From positions 35,949 to 99,948 of the forward strand of contig NZ_JAFA01000004.1 in the NCBI RefSeq assembly GCF_000519185.1: DNA of 64,000 bases, read 5' to 3'. The notes beneath the pieces are model-generated. The model saw only the letters and a list, made by a program, of their open reading frames with translations. It was not told the DNA's origin and did not search any database. Source of the stretch: Paraburkholderia nodosa DSM 21604. Its GTDB lineage: Bacteria > Pseudomonadota > Gammaproteobacteria > Burkholderiales > Burkholderiaceae. Shown here piece after piece: positions 26,035 to 36,726 of the stretch. The position numbers and the translations under genes were made by a program. Every line of letters begins with the position of its first letter. The stretch's first letter is position 1.

Positions 26035-28041
26035 TTACTCGCGCACCTTGAACACGGAAACAAGCTCGGCGAGCGCTGCCGCATGATCGTTGAGCGTGGC
26101 GGCGGCGCGCTCGGCGTCGCCCACGAGCGCAGCGTTCTGCTGCGTTGCCGCGCCGATCTGCGAAACCGCGATATTCACCTGCTCGATGCCGCCCGACTGT
26201 TCGCGCGAGGCTATGCTGATCTCGCCGATGATCGAGCGCACTTCATCGACGCGCGCAACGATGCCGCGCATGGTCGTGCTCGCTTCGCCGGCAATGCGAT
26301 AACCCGTCTCGACCGTCGACGACGATTCGGTGATCAGCGCCGAGATTTCCTTCGCGGCCGCCGCGCTGCGCTGCGCGAGCGCGCGCACTTCGCTCGCGAC
26401 CACCGCGAAGCCCTTGCCGTGCTCGCCCGCCCGCGCCGCTTCCACGGCCGCATTGAGCGCGAGGATGTTGGTCTGGAACGCGATGCCGTCGATCACGCCC
26501 GTGATCTCGGCGATCTTCTGCGACGCGCGGCTGATGTCGTTCATCGTTTCCACGACGCGGCTCACGGCGCGCCCGCCGTCGAGCGCGGCTTCGGCTGCGC
26601 TCGTCACCACGGTGTTGGCGCGCGTCGCGTGGTCGGCGTTCTGCTGCACGGTCGAGGTGAGTTCCTCCATGCTCGCCGCCGTCTCCTCCAGGCTGCTCGC
26701 CTGGCTCGCGATGCGCGAAGCGATTTCGCCGCTGCCCTGCGCGATGCGCGAAGTGTCCTCGCTCATCTGCGCCGTGGCACTGCGCACCTGCGCGACGATC
26801 TGCGCGAGGCCCACGCCGATGCCGTCGATGGCGCGCGTGAGGCGGCCGATCTCGTCGGCGGCCGCCGTGCCTTGCGCGTTCGCTGCATCGCCATGTCCGA
26901 TGCCGTTGCGGCTGTTGTTGCCGATGCGCACCGTGAGGTCGCCCGCGGCGAGCTGGCCGGCGGCTCGCGCGGCGGCGTCGAGCGGCCGGCTCACGAGGCG
27001 GCGCGCCGCGTAGATCGACAGCGCCGCGAACAGCGCGACCAGCACGAGGCCGATGGCCGCGAAGCGGTCGCGCGTGGCGTTCACTTCCGCCATGATCTCG
27101 TCGCGCACGGCGACGCCGCCCACGAGCCATTGCCACTGCGGCACGCTGACGAACGAGACGAACTTCGCGCGCGCGTCGCCCTCGCCGCGTGTCGAGTCGG
27201 CGGAGGTGTAGTCGAGCGTGCCTTCGCGCGCTTCGAGCATGCGCGACCAGGGCGCGTCAGCGTCGTCGTAGTGCTTGCCAACGGCGCTCGGGTGCACGAG
27301 GAAGGTGCCGCGCGTCGGGCCGTTCGACGCGTCCATCACGAAGTAATAGCCGCTCTCGCCAATCTTGAGCTTGGCGATCTCGCTCTTGAGCGCGTCGATC
27401 TGCGCGCCCACGTCCACGCCGACGAAAAGCGCGCCGATCACGTGGCCGCTCGCGTCGAGAATCGGCTTGTACTGCGTGATGTACTGCTTGCCGAACAACT
27501 GCGCGAGGCCGGTGTAGGTGCGGTTGGCCATGACCGGGCCATACGCAGGGCCGTTGCGGTCTAGCAGCGTGCCGATCGCGCGCGAACCGTCCTGCTTCTT
27601 GAGCGACGTGGTCACGCGCACGAAGTCGTCGCCGCTGCGCGCGAAAACGGTGGCGATTTCGCCGCTGCGCGCGAGAAACTGGTCGGGGATCGTGAAGTCC
27701 AGGTTCAGCATGTGGTCGCCGGACTTGAAGACCGGCGTGGCCTTGCCGCCAATGTCGACCGTTTGCGTCGGGTCGAGCGCGAAGGCGCCGGGCAGGAAGC
27801 TCTCGAAGAGCTGCATGGCACGGTCGACTTCGGCTGCGAGCGCGCCGTCGATGAGCGAGATCGACGAGGCGACCGACTGGTCCTTTTCGGCAATGCGCGT
27901 GCGCACCTGTTCGCCGACCTGCGTCGCCGCCGAATGCGTGATCGCCCACGTGAAGGCGGCAAATATGGCTGCGACGAGCACGCACGATAGCAAGGCGAGA
28001 CGCACGCCGACGCTCGCGCGGCTTGATAAGCGTGAAAGCAT
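26035..28041 (-). CDS. Methyl-accepting chemotaxis protein with Cache sensor
   Basis: Chemoreceptor of 668 residues. TM1 is at about residues 12-35. A large periplasmic Cache_3-Cache_2-type domain spans about residues 40-330 ([20 protein letters not shown] and [18 protein letters not shown]). Then come TM2, HAMP and a signalling domain with [21 protein letters not shown]. It ends VFKVRE, without a CheR-binding pentapeptide. Such Cache receptors often bind organic acids or amines. Met at 28041 is chosen because the first membrane helix follows; the frame opens upstream to 28101. Confidence 0.94.
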   Translation of the reverse strand: MLSRLSSRASVGVRLALLSCVLVAAIFAAFTWAITHSAATQVGEQVRTRIAEKDQSVASSISLIDGALAAEVDRAMQLFESFLPGAFALDPTQTVDIGGKATPVFKSGDHMLNLDFTIPDQFLARSGEIATVFARSGDDFVRVTTSLKKQDGSRAIGTLLDRNGPAYGPVMANRTYTGLAQLFGKQYITQYKPILDASGHVIGALFVGVDVGAQIDALKSEIAKLKIGESGYYFVMDASNGPTRGTFLVHPSAVGKHYDDADAPWSRMLEAREGTLDYTSADSTRGEGDARAKFVSFVSVPQWQWLVGGVAVRDEIMAEVNATRDRFAAIGLVLVALFAALSIYAARRLVSRPLDAAARAAGQLAAGDLTVRIGNNSRNGIGHGDAANAQGTAAADEIGRLTRAIDGIGVGLAQIVAQVRSATAQMSEDTSRIAQGSGEIASRIASQASSLEETAASMEELTSTVQQNADHATRANTVVTSAAEAALDGGRAVSRVVETMNDISRASQKIAEITGVIDGIAFQTNILALNAAVEAARAGEHGKGFAVVASEVRALAQRSAAAAKEISALITESSSTVETGYRIAGEASTTMRGIVARVDEVRSIIGEISIASREQSGGIEQVNIAVSQIGAATQQNAALVGDAERAAATLNDHAAALAELVSVFKVRE

Positions 28042-28245
28042 GAATTCGGTTCCGGAATAGAGCATGTGAGGAAGGAACCTGCGCCTTCGAGGCGCTGGCA
28101 TGACGCATTACGGCGCGCGCGCGCGATCCTTTAGGGGCAGGTGTGAAAAACCTTACAGTCACGTAAAGATTACCGATCGGTCATGCCGTTTCGGTGTGCA
28201 GATTGTGGGATATTTCGGAATCCAAAAATAACGCCGCCACAAGGA

Positions 28246-28268
28246 AAAGGGCGCATGAAGCGCCCTTT
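28246..28268. terminator. Terminator-like hairpin after copA
   Basis: A 9-bp stem AAAGGGCGC/GCGCCCTTT with a five-base loop, 40 bp past the copA stop. Short A and T runs flank it. Confidence 0.6.
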
Positions 28269-28309
28269 CGTTATGTTTCGTGCGATACGTCGCGCCGTGA
28301 ATTTCTGCG

Positions 28310-30787
28310 TTAGCGGCGGGCCTGCCACGTTCTGAGCAGCAGCGCGTTGGTCACGACGCTCACGCTGGAAAACGCCATGGCGGCGCCCGCGAGCATGGGA
28401 TTGAGCAGGCCGAAGGCGGCGAGCGGAATGCCGATCAGGTTGTAGACGAACGCCCAGAACAGGTTCTGCTGGATCTTGCGCCACGTGCGCCGCGAAATAT
28501 CGATTGCGGCGGCAACGAGCGCCGGGTCGCCGCGCATGAGCGTGATGCCAGCCGCGTGCATGGCGACGTCGGTGCCCGTGGCCATGGCGATGCCGATGTC
28601 GGCGGCGGCGAGCGCCGGAGCGTCGTTGATGCCGTCGCCGGCCATCGCGACGATGCCGCCGCTCTTGATCTTGAGGTCGCGGATCGTGCGTGCCTTGTCG
28701 TCGGGCAGCACCTGCGCGTGGACTTCGCCGATGCCGAGCTGCGCCGCCACGGCTGCGGCGCTGCCCGCGTTGTCGCCGGTCACGAGCACGCTGCGGACGC
28801 CCATCGCCTTGAGGCTCGCGATGGCTTCGCGCGCCGTGGGCTTCACGGTGTCGCCGAAAGCGAGCAGGGCGAGGACGCCGCCGTGCGGCTCGAATAGCCA
28901 CGACACCGTATTGCCCGCCTCTTCGAGCGAACGCGCGCGGGCCGCGAGCGTGGGCGGTACGGCGAGCGCCAGTTCGTCGAGCCAGCGGCCGCTGCCGATT
29001 GCGAGGCGCCGGCCGTTCACTGCGGCTTCCACGCCGCGCCCTGGCACCGCGCGCGCATGGGCGGCGACAGCCAAGGCGCCTGGCGCCTGGGCTTTTACCT
29101 GGGCTTCATACGCCTGCACCACGGCTTTCGCGAGCGGATGATCGCTATGCCGCTGCACGGCGGCGGCGAGCGCGAGCGCTTCGCCGCGCGCGAGCCCCTC
29201 GGCCGCTTCGAACGCGGTGAGCGAGGGCTGGCCGAGCGTGAGCGTGCCGGTCTTGTCGAAGGCGACCACACTCACGTTGTGGGCGGTCTCCAATGCTTCG
29301 GCGTCCTTGATGAGCACGCCGTGGCGCGCGGCCACGCCGGTCCCGGCCATGATCGCGGCAGGCGTGGCAAGGCCGAGCGCGCACGGGCAGGCGATCACGA
29401 GCACGGCCACGGCATTGAGGATCGCCGTTTCGGCGCTCGCGCCCGCGAACAGCCAGCCGCCCAGCGTGATGGCCGCGATCACGAGAATCGCAGGGACGAA
29501 CACGGCGCTCACGCGGTCGACGAGACGCTGGATCGGCGCCTTTTCGGCCTGCGCGCTTTCCACGAGGCGAATGATGCGCGCGAGCGTGGTTTCCGCGCCG
29601 ATGGCCGTGGTGCGCACGGCCATCGCGCCTTCGCCGTTGATCGAGCCGGCCGTGACGGGATCGTCGGGCGCTTTCGGCACCGGCAGGCTTTCGCCCGTGA
29701 TGAGCGATTCGTCGATGTGGCTGCGGCCTTCGAGCACGACGCCGTCCACGGGCAGGCGCTCGCCGGGGCGCACGACCACCACGGTGCCCACGCGAACCTG
29801 GGTGAGCGGGACTTCGCGCTCCTCTGTGTTGGCGCCATTTGCGCCATCGACGCGGATGCGCGCGCGATCGGGCCGCAGCGCGTTGAGGGCGCGGATCGCG
29901 TCGGTGGTCTGGCGCTTCGCGCGGGCCTCGAGCCACTTTCCGAAGCGCACCAGCGTGATGACCACCGCCGAGGCCTCGAAATACAGATGGGCCATGTCGC
30001 CGGGGTGCGCGAGCATCGCATAGACGCTCACGCCATACGCGGCCGAAGTGCCGAGCGCGACCAGCAGATCCATGTTGCCCGCGCCGGCGCGCACGGCCTT
30101 CCATGCGGCGCGGTAGAAGCGTGCGCCGAACACGAACTGCACGACGCTCGCCAGCACCAGCTGCGCCGCGGCGGGCAGCATCCAGTCGAAGCCGAGCCAG
30201 TGGCCGAACATCGGCAGCACGAGCGGGGCCGTGAGCAACGCCGAAATCAGCACGGCGCGCCACTCACGGCGCGCCTCGTCGCTGGCGGCGGCGCGTTTCG
30301 CCGGGGTGGCGGCGTCTTCGTCGGCGGCGAGCGGCGTGGCTTCATAGCCGGCCTTCTTGACTGCGGCGACGAGCAGGTCCTGCAATTCGCCCGTGAGCGG
30401 CGAGCGCGTGTTGACGGTGGCCTGCTCGGTGGCGAGGTTCACGCTCACGCCAGCCACGCCGGGTACGCGCGCAAGTGCCTTCTCGACCCGGTTCGCGCAC
30501 GAAGCGCAAGTCATCCCGCCGATGGCGAGCGTGGTGGCTTCCGTGGCGACGGGCACGGCTTCATAGCCGGCCTTTTCGACGGCGGCGACGAGCGCGGCGG
30601 GCGCGACGCCGCCGCTGGCCTCGACGGTGGCCTTTTCCGTGGCGAGATTGACCGAGGCGCGCGTGACGCCCGGCACCTTGGCAAGCGCTTTCTCGACGCG
30701 CATGGCGCACGAGGCGCACGTCATGCCGTGGACCTCGAGTTCGGCCACGGCGGTATCGGTGCGCTCTGCTACGAGGGGTTCATTCAT
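28310..30787 (-). CDS. copA: Copper-exporting P1B-type ATPase
   Basis: Cu+-ATPase of 825 residues. Two N-terminal heavy-metal domains carry MTCASC motifs (Cys24/27 and Cys94/97). Eight membrane helices follow, with the translocation motif [10 protein letters not shown], the phosphorylation motif DKTGTLT and hinge [11 protein letters not shown]. It exports Cu+ from the cytoplasm. A CueR-type promoter lies 38 bp upstream, which supports copper rather than zinc or cadmium. No copper chaperone or cueR gene is adjacent in the window. The start ATG lacks a strong Shine-Dalgarno. Confidence 0.96.
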   Translation of the reverse strand: MNEPLVAERTDTAVAELEVHGMTCASCAMRVEKALAKVPGVTRASVNLATEKATVEASGGVAPAALVAAVEKAGYEAVPVATEATTLAIGGMTCASCANRVEKALARVPGVAGVSVNLATEQATVNTRSPLTGELQDLLVAAVKKAGYEATPLAADEDAATPAKRAAASDEARREWRAVLISALLTAPLVLPMFGHWLGFDWMLPAAAQLVLASVVQFVFGARFYRAAWKAVRAGAGNMDLLVALGTSAAYGVSVYAMLAHPGDMAHLYFEASAVVITLVRFGKWLEARAKRQTTDAIRALNALRPDRARIRVDGANGANTEEREVPLTQVRVGTVVVVRPGERLPVDGVVLEGRSHIDESLITGESLPVPKAPDDPVTAGSINGEGAMAVRTTAIGAETTLARIIRLVESAQAEKAPIQRLVDRVSAVFVPAILVIAAITLGGWLFAGASAETAILNAVAVLVIACPCALGLATPAAIMAGTGVAARHGVLIKDAEALETAHNVSVVAFDKTGTLTLGQPSLTAFEAAEGLARGEALALAAAVQRHSDHPLAKAVVQAYEAQVKAQAPGALAVAAHARAVPGRGVEAAVNGRRLAIGSGRWLDELALAVPPTLAARARSLEEAGNTVSWLFEPHGGVLALLAFGDTVKPTAREAIASLKAMGVRSVLVTGDNAGSAAAVAAQLGIGEVHAQVLPDDKARTIRDLKIKSGGIVAMAGDGINDAPALAAADIGIAMATGTDVAMHAAGITLMRGDPALVAAAIDISRRTWRKIQQNLFWAFVYNLIGIPLAAFGLLNPMLAGAAMAFSSVSVVTNALLLRTWQARR

Positions 30788-30824
30788 GATGGGGTGCGAG
30801 CACTGGCTGTCATCGATGTTAGGC

Positions 30825-30855
30825 AGTATCTACGTTCCCATCATGGGAAGGTCAA
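30825..30855 (-). promoter_or_regulatory. CueR/MerR-type copA promoter
   Basis: Reading on the minus strand, the -35 is TTGACC (30855-30850) and the -10 is GATACT (30830-30825). The 19-bp spacer is over-long and contains the perfect dyad TTCCCATGATGGGAA (30849-30835). This is the diagnostic architecture of MerR-family metal promoters and close to E. coli copA. The rest of the 308-bp gap up to 31095 shows no further clear signal. Confidence 0.85.
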
Positions 30856-31095
30856 GGGGCGCGACACTACGTCCCTTTCGTTTCAGAGGGAAGTCCTGAG
30901 AGCAAGCTCTCGAGCTGTAACGCAATATTCCACGCTGCAGGCTTTTCAGGCCCATGCGCGAGCGATACGATACCAACCGGCGGCATTGGCGCCTTGCCGC
31001 GCGCATTTGACCACGGCCCTGGGGGGGCCCGCGCGCGGAGTGGCCAGCCGGTCGACGTCACTTCATGGACCGCCCGCACCGAATACAACCAACAA

Positions 31096-32550
31096 ATGAC
31101 AACAATACATCGAGCATTCTCTACGTACCGTAGCTGCTCCGCGCTTGCCTGTCTTGCCCTGATCGCCGGATGCGCCTCGGCGCCGGGCGACGTTGCGCCG
31201 AAGAGCAACGGCTGGATGAAGGACGAAGTCTCCGACTCCTATGTGTTCGGCTATCCGCTCGTGCTGATGGACGTGGCGCGCGAAGCCGCCACCGGCAGCG
31301 GGCCCGGCCAGGCCGCGCCGAACACGCTGCGCCACGCGCAGTCGCTGCCGCCCGTCGGGGCTTCGAGCCCGCCCGAACCCAACCTCGACACGCTGACTTC
31401 CAGCGGCTGGCTCGACGTTTCGAGCGAGCCGGTGCTCGTCACGCTGCCCGATACGCACGGCCGCTACATGGACGCGCGCGCGCTCGACATGTGGACGAAC
31501 GTCGTCTGGTCGACGGCTGCCGCGCAGACCGGCGAACGTGTCAGCGGTCTGAAAGCGCAAACGATTGCATTTGTTCCGGCCGGCTGGAAGGGCACGCTGC
31601 CCGCGCGCGTGAAGCGCGTCGATGTGTCGACACGCTACGTGTGGTTCCTCGCGCGCATCCAGACGCGCGGCGGCGGCGACCTCGCGGCTGTGCGGCGGCT
31701 GCAGCACGGCCTGCAGGTCACGGCGCTTTCCGGGTGGGACGAGCGCGGCGCGCGCGGCAAGGCCGGCGCTCGCGGCGGCCGCGGCAACGAGCCGACCGGC
31801 GCCACGCAGAGCGGCGATCCGGTCGCGCCGGGCACGCCGTCCGCCCAGGTTGCGTCGCTCGACGCGAACGGTTTCTTCGACCGGCTCGCCCAGGCGCTGG
31901 AAGACAACCCGCCCACGGCGGACGACGCACACGCGCTCAAGATTCTCGGCGACATTGGCGTGCACCCGGGCGACCCGGCGCAGTTGCCCACGGGCGCGAA
32001 GGACGCCGCGGTCGTCAAGGCGGGTCTCGCCGATGGCCGCACGCGCGCCGCGACGCCGCCGGCCAACCTGCTGGCGGGCAACGGCTGGCTCTGGGTGGGC
32101 GACGACGCGGGCAACTACGGCCCCGACTACTCGCTGCGCGCCTATGCGGCGTACACGTCGCCGGGTCTGCCGACGACCCGCGACGAAGTGCGCGCCCGCG
32201 TGAGCCAGGACAGCGACGGTCATGCGCTCAACGGCGCGAACCGCTACACGATCCACTTCACGGCCAAGCAGTTGCCGCCGGTGCGCGGCTTCTGGTCGAT
32301 CACGGCCTATACGACCGACGGCGCGCTCGATGCCGACGCGCCCGTGCGCGTGGCGTTCGGCGACCGCAGCGGCGCACGGCGCAACCGTGACGGCTCGCTC
32401 GACGTGCACGTGAGCGCCGAGCGGCCGCGCGGCGGCGCGAACTGGGTGCCGGCGCCGCATGGCGACTTCCGCCTCGTGATGCGCCTCTACGCCGCGAAGC
32501 CGCAGGCGACCGATGGCAGCTGGCAGCCGCCCGCCGTCGAGCGGCAGTAA
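31096..32550 (+). CDS. DUF1254/DUF1214-family lipoprotein
   Basis: A 484-residue exported protein with a lipobox near LALIAGC, so probably lipidated. It has the DUF1254 region (SYVFGYPLVLMDVAREA, and NLDTLTSSGWLDVSSEPVLV) and the DUF1214 C-terminal region (NRYTIHFTAKQLPPVRGFWSITAY). A Gly/Arg-rich linker (about residues 215-255) separates them. The family is widespread in Burkholderiales and its biochemical role is not settled. ATG at 31096 is chosen because the signal peptide begins there. A strong terminator follows. Confidence 0.88.
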   Translation: MTTIHRAFSTYRSCSALACLALIAGCASAPGDVAPKSNGWMKDEVSDSYVFGYPLVLMDVAREAATGSGPGQAAPNTLRHAQSLPPVGASSPPEPNLDTLTSSGWLDVSSEPVLVTLPDTHGRYMDARALDMWTNVVWSTAAAQTGERVSGLKAQTIAFVPAGWKGTLPARVKRVDVSTRYVWFLARIQTRGGGDLAAVRRLQHGLQVTALSGWDERGARGKAGARGGRGNEPTGATQSGDPVAPGTPSAQVASLDANGFFDRLAQALEDNPPTADDAHALKILGDIGVHPGDPAQLPTGAKDAAVVKAGLADGRTRAATPPANLLAGNGWLWVGDDAGNYGPDYSLRAYAAYTSPGLPTTRDEVRARVSQDSDGHALNGANRYTIHFTAKQLPPVRGFWSITAYTTDGALDADAPVRVAFGDRSGARRNRDGSLDVHVSAERPRGGANWVPAPHGDFRLVMRLYAAKPQATDGSWQPPAVERQ

Positions 32551-32572
32551 TCGCTGAGCCGGGCTGAACCAG

Positions 32573-32608
32573 GCGTTGGCGGGCCGCTGTCCCGCCAACG
32601 CTTTTTTT
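32573..32608 (+). terminator. Rho-independent terminator
   Basis: An 11-bp perfect stem GCGTTGGCGGG/CCCGCCAACGC is followed by seven T residues, 22 bp after the DUF1254 gene. Confidence 0.9.
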
Positions 32609-32877
32609 GCGCCGCATAAGCCCGCTCAAGCGCCACGCCCGGCTTTTCCGCCCGCATTTCATGCATTGCGCAACACGCGCGACGGACACCCCGCAATCGC
32701 CGGGCCATCGCCTTTGCGCTGTTACTTCTTGTTGCGCAATACCTGCGCCGCGGGCGGCGTTTTCCCGCCGTCCGATCTTCTATCGGACCTATACTTCCGG
32801 CTGTCGGCATCCCCGGATTTCCGACATCAGACCCACATCCCGCGGCGGGCCTGTTGCCGCCTCATCCGCAAGCAAGC
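32609..32877. other. Intergenic region before the DUF748 gene with weak promoter signals
   Basis: No gene is supported here. Near the 3' end an inverted repeat GTCCGAT-5 nt-ATCGGAC (32770-32788) abuts a -10-like TATACT at 32790-32795, without a convincing -35. This may be the promoter and a control site of the DUF748 gene. Confidence 0.4.
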
Positions 32878-35800
32878 ATGGCAAGCCTCAACAAAGCGTC
32901 GCTCAACTCTTCCTTGCAAACGGTGCGCGCAGTCGCGCGTGCGCCCCGCACCCGGCGCATCCTCACGGGCGTCGTCATCTTTCTGATTGTGTTCGGTCTG
33001 GTCGGCTTCTTCGCCGCGCCGCCGATCATTCGCCACGTTGCCGAGCAGCAGTTGAGCAAGCAGCTCGACCGGCCCGTCACGATCGGCCGCATCGCGCTCA
33101 ATCCGTACACGCTGCGTCTCGAAGCGGACCGCGTGCATATCGGCGAGCGCGGCGGCAACGGCGACTTCTTCGATGTCTCGCGCGCCGTCGTGCAGGCGTC
33201 GTGGTCGTCGATCTTTCGCGCGGCGCCCATCGTCGACGAACTGCGGCTCGACTCGCCGCGCGCCACGATCGTGCGGCTCGACGCCCAGCACTTCAACTTC
33301 TCGGACCTCATCGAGAAGTTCTCGACGCCCTCGAAGCCCAGCAGCAAGCCCACGCAATTTTCGGTTTCGAACATCCGCATCGAGAACGGCCAGATCACCT
33401 TCGATGACCGCCTGCTCAACGAAAAGCACGTGATCGACCGCTGGTCGCTCGGCATTCCGTTTATCGCCACGCTGCCTTCCAAGACCGATATCTTCGTTCA
33501 GCCGATGCTGCGCGCGCGCATCGACGGGGCGAGCACGCTCGCCATCGACGGCAGGACCAAGCCCTTTTCCGCGACGCGCGAGTCGGAAGTGGAGCTGCGC
33601 CTGACCGACCTCGACGTGCCGAAGCTCCTCACCTATGCGCCGACGAAGCTGCCCGTCACGGTGAAGAGCGGCAAGCTCTCGACCAACCTCAAGCTCGATT
33701 TCGTGATGTCGGGCGAGAAACCCACGCTGCGTGTGACGGGCACGACCGACCTGAACGACTTCGACTCGACCGACAACGCCAACGCGCCGTTCTTCGGCGC
33801 GCGCAGCCTGCACGTGGCGGCGGCCTCGCTCGAACCGTTCAGCAATGTCTATCGCTTCGACGACATCCGCCTCGACGCGCCCACCGTGTGGGTCGCGCGC
33901 GACAAGCAAGGCGTGCTGAGCGTCGAGAAGCTGATGGGCGCGCCGGCCGCGCAAAATGCGCCGGCCGCGAACGAGGCCGCCGGCAAGGCCGCGAGCGCCG
34001 CCGCGCCAGCCTCGGGCGCCTCGGGCGCCCAGAGCGCGCAGGCGGCGCCCGAGGAAGCGAAGCCCGCGCCGCTCGATCTCTCGATCCGCCAGTTCGCGCT
34101 CACGAACGGCACCGTGCACGTCGCTGACGATGTGCCGGCGCGGCCGGTGAACGTCGAGCTCACGCAGCTTTCCACCACGCTTACCAACTTCTCGACGACC
34201 GCTAAAGCGGGCGCGCCGTTCACGTTCGCGACGAACGCGAATGACGGCGGCACGGCCAAGGCGTCGGGCACGTTCAGCATGGCGGCCAAGAACGCCGAAG
34301 CCAACATCGCGCTCGAGCGCGTGAGTCTGCCGCAGGCGCAACCGTATATCGACAACCTGAGCGGCGCGCAGATTCTGGACGGCAAGCTCAATCTCACGTC
34401 CACGCTCAAGGCCGACTGGGCGCAGCAGCCTGCCGTCGTGCAGGTCGGCCAGAGCACGCTCGGCCTCGAATCGCTCAAGCTCGCGGCGCGCGGCGCGAAG
34501 GCGCCTGCCATCGCGCTCGCCCAGGGCACGGTGCAGGTGAGCGGCATCGACCTCAACGCGCGCAAGGCGCAGATCGCTTCGGTTGACGTGACCGGGCTCG
34601 TGGTGAACGCCGAGCGCCAGAAGGACGGCAAGCTCGACCTCGCGCAACTTGCCTCCACGCATCAGGCGGCGCCCGAGCGCACGGCGATTCACGCAGCCCA
34701 AAAGTCGGTGCAGGAAGGGCCGGCCTGGCGCTACACAATCGACGCTTTCACGCTGAACAACGCCACGATCAACTTCACGGACAGCTCGACGCCGCGCCCG
34801 GTGAAGCTCGCGATCACGCCGTTCGACCTGAAGATCCAGCAGATCAGCGACGACCTGCGGCACCCGCTGCCGATCGACCTGAAGGCGACCGTCAACCGTA
34901 AGGGCACACTCGCGCTGAGCGGCAAGATCAACCCGACGCCGCTCACGGCGCAGTTGAAGATCGACGCAAACCAGCTCGACGCCGCCGCGTTCGAGCCTTA
35001 CTTCGGCAATCAGCTCAACGCGGTGATCGCGAGCGCGCTGCTCAACATGAACGGGCAGCTTTCGGTCGAGCAGGGCAAGGCGCTCAAGGCGAACTATCGC
35101 GGCGACGCGGCGCTCGTGGACGTGCGCATGCTCGACAAGGCCACGTCCGGCCCGTTCGCGGGCTGGCGCTCGCTCGCGCTCACGAACCTGAAGGCGAACT
35201 ACGACGACGCGCGCGGCACCGACGTGGACGCGAGCCGCGTGACCTTCGCCGGCTTCTATGGCCGCGTGCTGCTCGACGCGCAGGGCAAGCTCAATCTCAA
35301 GGACGTGGTCGCGCATCAAACCGGCGCGGCGCAGTCGCTCACGCAGGACACGAGCGGCAAGCCAGGCGCGCACGAGCCGGTTCCGCTCACGCCGCAGGCG
35401 GCGAGCGCACCCGTGCAGACGGCGTCCGCACCCACGCCCGCTTCCGCGCCTGCCACGGTCGTGGCCGCACAGGCGCCGAAGAACCCCGTGCGCCTGCACT
35501 TCGGCGAGCTCGTGCTGCAGGACGGCCGCGTGAACTACACCGACAACTTCATCAAGCCGAACTACACCGCCGATCTCGTGCAGATCCACGGCACGGTGGG
35601 CGCGTTCGGCACGCAGTCGACGACGCCCGCGCCCGTGGATGTCTCCGCGAAGCTCGCGGCGAACGGTCCGCTCTCGATCAAGGGCACGGTGAACCCGCTC
35701 ATCGAGAAGCCGTCGCTCGACCTCACGGCGAGCGCGCACGATATCGAGCTTACGAACCTCACGCCGTATTCGGCGAAGTACGCGGGCTACCCGATCACGA

Positions 35801-36675
35801 AGGGCAAGCTCAACGTCGATCTGCATTACCAGCTCGCGAACGACCAGCTCTCGGCGAACAACCATATCTTCATCGACCAGCTCACGTTCGGCGATCACAT
35901 CGACAACGACACGGCCACCAAGCTGCCGGTGCGGCTCGCGATCTCGCTGCTCAAGAACCGCAAGGGTGAGATCGACGTGAATATTCCGGTGTCGGGCTCG
36001 CTCTCGAACCCCGAGTTCAGCCTGGGCGGCCTGATCTGGAAGGCGGTGCTCAACCTCATCGCGAAGGCGGTGACCGCGCCGTTCACGCTGCTCGCCAACG
36101 CATTCGGCGGCGGCGGCGAAGACCTGGGCTATGTCGAATTCGCGGCCGGCACGGCAACGCTGACCGATGCCGACCAGAAGAAGCTCGACACGATCATGAA
36201 GGCGCTCGACGACAAGCCTTCGATCAAGATCGATCTGATCGGCCGCGTCGATCCGGCCGTGGACACGCCCGCGCTGCGCGAGCAGTACGTGGATCGCCTC
36301 GTGCGGCTTCAGAAGGTGAAGGACACGGTGGGCAACGGCGAGAGCGTCGATACCTCGCAGGTCAAGGTGGACGACAAGGAGTACGAGAAGTACCTCACCA
36401 AGGCCTATAAGGATGCAGACTTCAAGAAGCCGCACAACATGATCGGCCTCACGAAGACGCTGCCCGTGGACGACATGAAGCAGGCGCTGGCCGACCACGC
36501 GCCGGTTGACGACGCCACCTTGCGCAACCTCGCTCAGGACCGTGCGCAAGCGGTGCAGCAGTACTTCGAAGGCAAGGTCGATCCGAGCCGCGTGTTCATC
36601 GTGGCGCCGAAGCTCGACGCCAAGGGCATCGACGACAAGGGCGCGACGACGCGGGTGGATTTCGGTCTGAAATAA
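32878..36675 (+). CDS. DUF748 (AsmA-like) envelope protein
   Basis: A 1265-residue protein with an N-terminal membrane anchor (ILTGVVIFLIVFGLVGFFAA) followed by a very long periplasmic beta-rich region of the DUF748/AsmA-like type. It contains VTIGRIALNPYTLRLEAD early and repeated LxLxxLxxPxxxxA units. Two Ala/Pro-rich linkers lie near residues 350-395 and 830-870. The C-terminal part (DLGYVEFAAGTATLTDADQ onward) has an OmpA-like flavour. AsmA-like proteins are proposed to bridge the periplasm for lipid transport or outer-membrane homeostasis. That is family inference; nothing here tells the cargo. Confidence 0.88.
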   Translation: MASLNKASLNSSLQTVRAVARAPRTRRILTGVVIFLIVFGLVGFFAAPPIIRHVAEQQLSKQLDRPVTIGRIALNPYTLRLEADRVHIGERGGNGDFFDVSRAVVQASWSSIFRAAPIVDELRLDSPRATIVRLDAQHFNFSDLIEKFSTPSKPSSKPTQFSVSNIRIENGQITFDDRLLNEKHVIDRWSLGIPFIATLPSKTDIFVQPMLRARIDGASTLAIDGRTKPFSATRESEVELRLTDLDVPKLLTYAPTKLPVTVKSGKLSTNLKLDFVMSGEKPTLRVTGTTDLNDFDSTDNANAPFFGARSLHVAAASLEPFSNVYRFDDIRLDAPTVWVARDKQGVLSVEKLMGAPAAQNAPAANEAAGKAASAAAPASGASGAQSAQAAPEEAKPAPLDLSIRQFALTNGTVHVADDVPARPVNVELTQLSTTLTNFSTTAKAGAPFTFATNANDGGTAKASGTFSMAAKNAEANIALERVSLPQAQPYIDNLSGAQILDGKLNLTSTLKADWAQQPAVVQVGQSTLGLESLKLAARGAKAPAIALAQGTVQVSGIDLNARKAQIASVDVTGLVVNAERQKDGKLDLAQLASTHQAAPERTAIHAAQKSVQEGPAWRYTIDAFTLNNATINFTDSSTPRPVKLAITPFDLKIQQISDDLRHPLPIDLKATVNRKGTLALSGKINPTPLTAQLKIDANQLDAAAFEPYFGNQLNAVIASALLNMNGQLSVEQGKALKANYRGDAALVDVRMLDKATSGPFAGWRSLALTNLKANYDDARGTDVDASRVTFAGFYGRVLLDAQGKLNLKDVVAHQTGAAQSLTQDTSGKPGAHEPVPLTPQAASAPVQTASAPTPASAPATVVAAQAPKNPVRLHFGELVLQDGRVNYTDNFIKPNYTADLVQIHGTVGAFGTQSTTPAPVDVSAKLAANGPLSIKGTVNPLIEKPSLDLTASAHDIELTNLTPYSAKYAGYPITKGKLNVDLHYQLANDQLSANNHIFIDQLTFGDHIDNDTATKLPVRLAISLLKNRKGEIDVNIPVSGSLSNPEFSLGGLIWKAVLNLIAKAVTAPFTLLANAFGGGGEDLGYVEFAAGTATLTDADQKKLDTIMKALDDKPSIKIDLIGRVDPAVDTPALREQYVDRLVRLQKVKDTVGNGESVDTSQVKVDDKEYEKYLTKAYKDADFKKPHNMIGLTKTLPVDDMKQALADHAPVDDATLRNLAQDRAQAVQQYFEGKVDPSRVFIVAPKLDAKGIDDKGATTRVDFGLK

Positions 36676-36726
36676 GCGGCGCGCTTCTATGCAAAGGCGC
36701 AACTCGATGCAGCGGCGCGCTTGGGT

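Noticed and set aside
32827..36702. A 1291-codon open frame antisense to the DUF748 gene
   Set aside because: The sense frame has clear family features and the antisense product is an Arg/His/Leu-rich low-complexity translation typical of the opposite strand of GC-rich genes.
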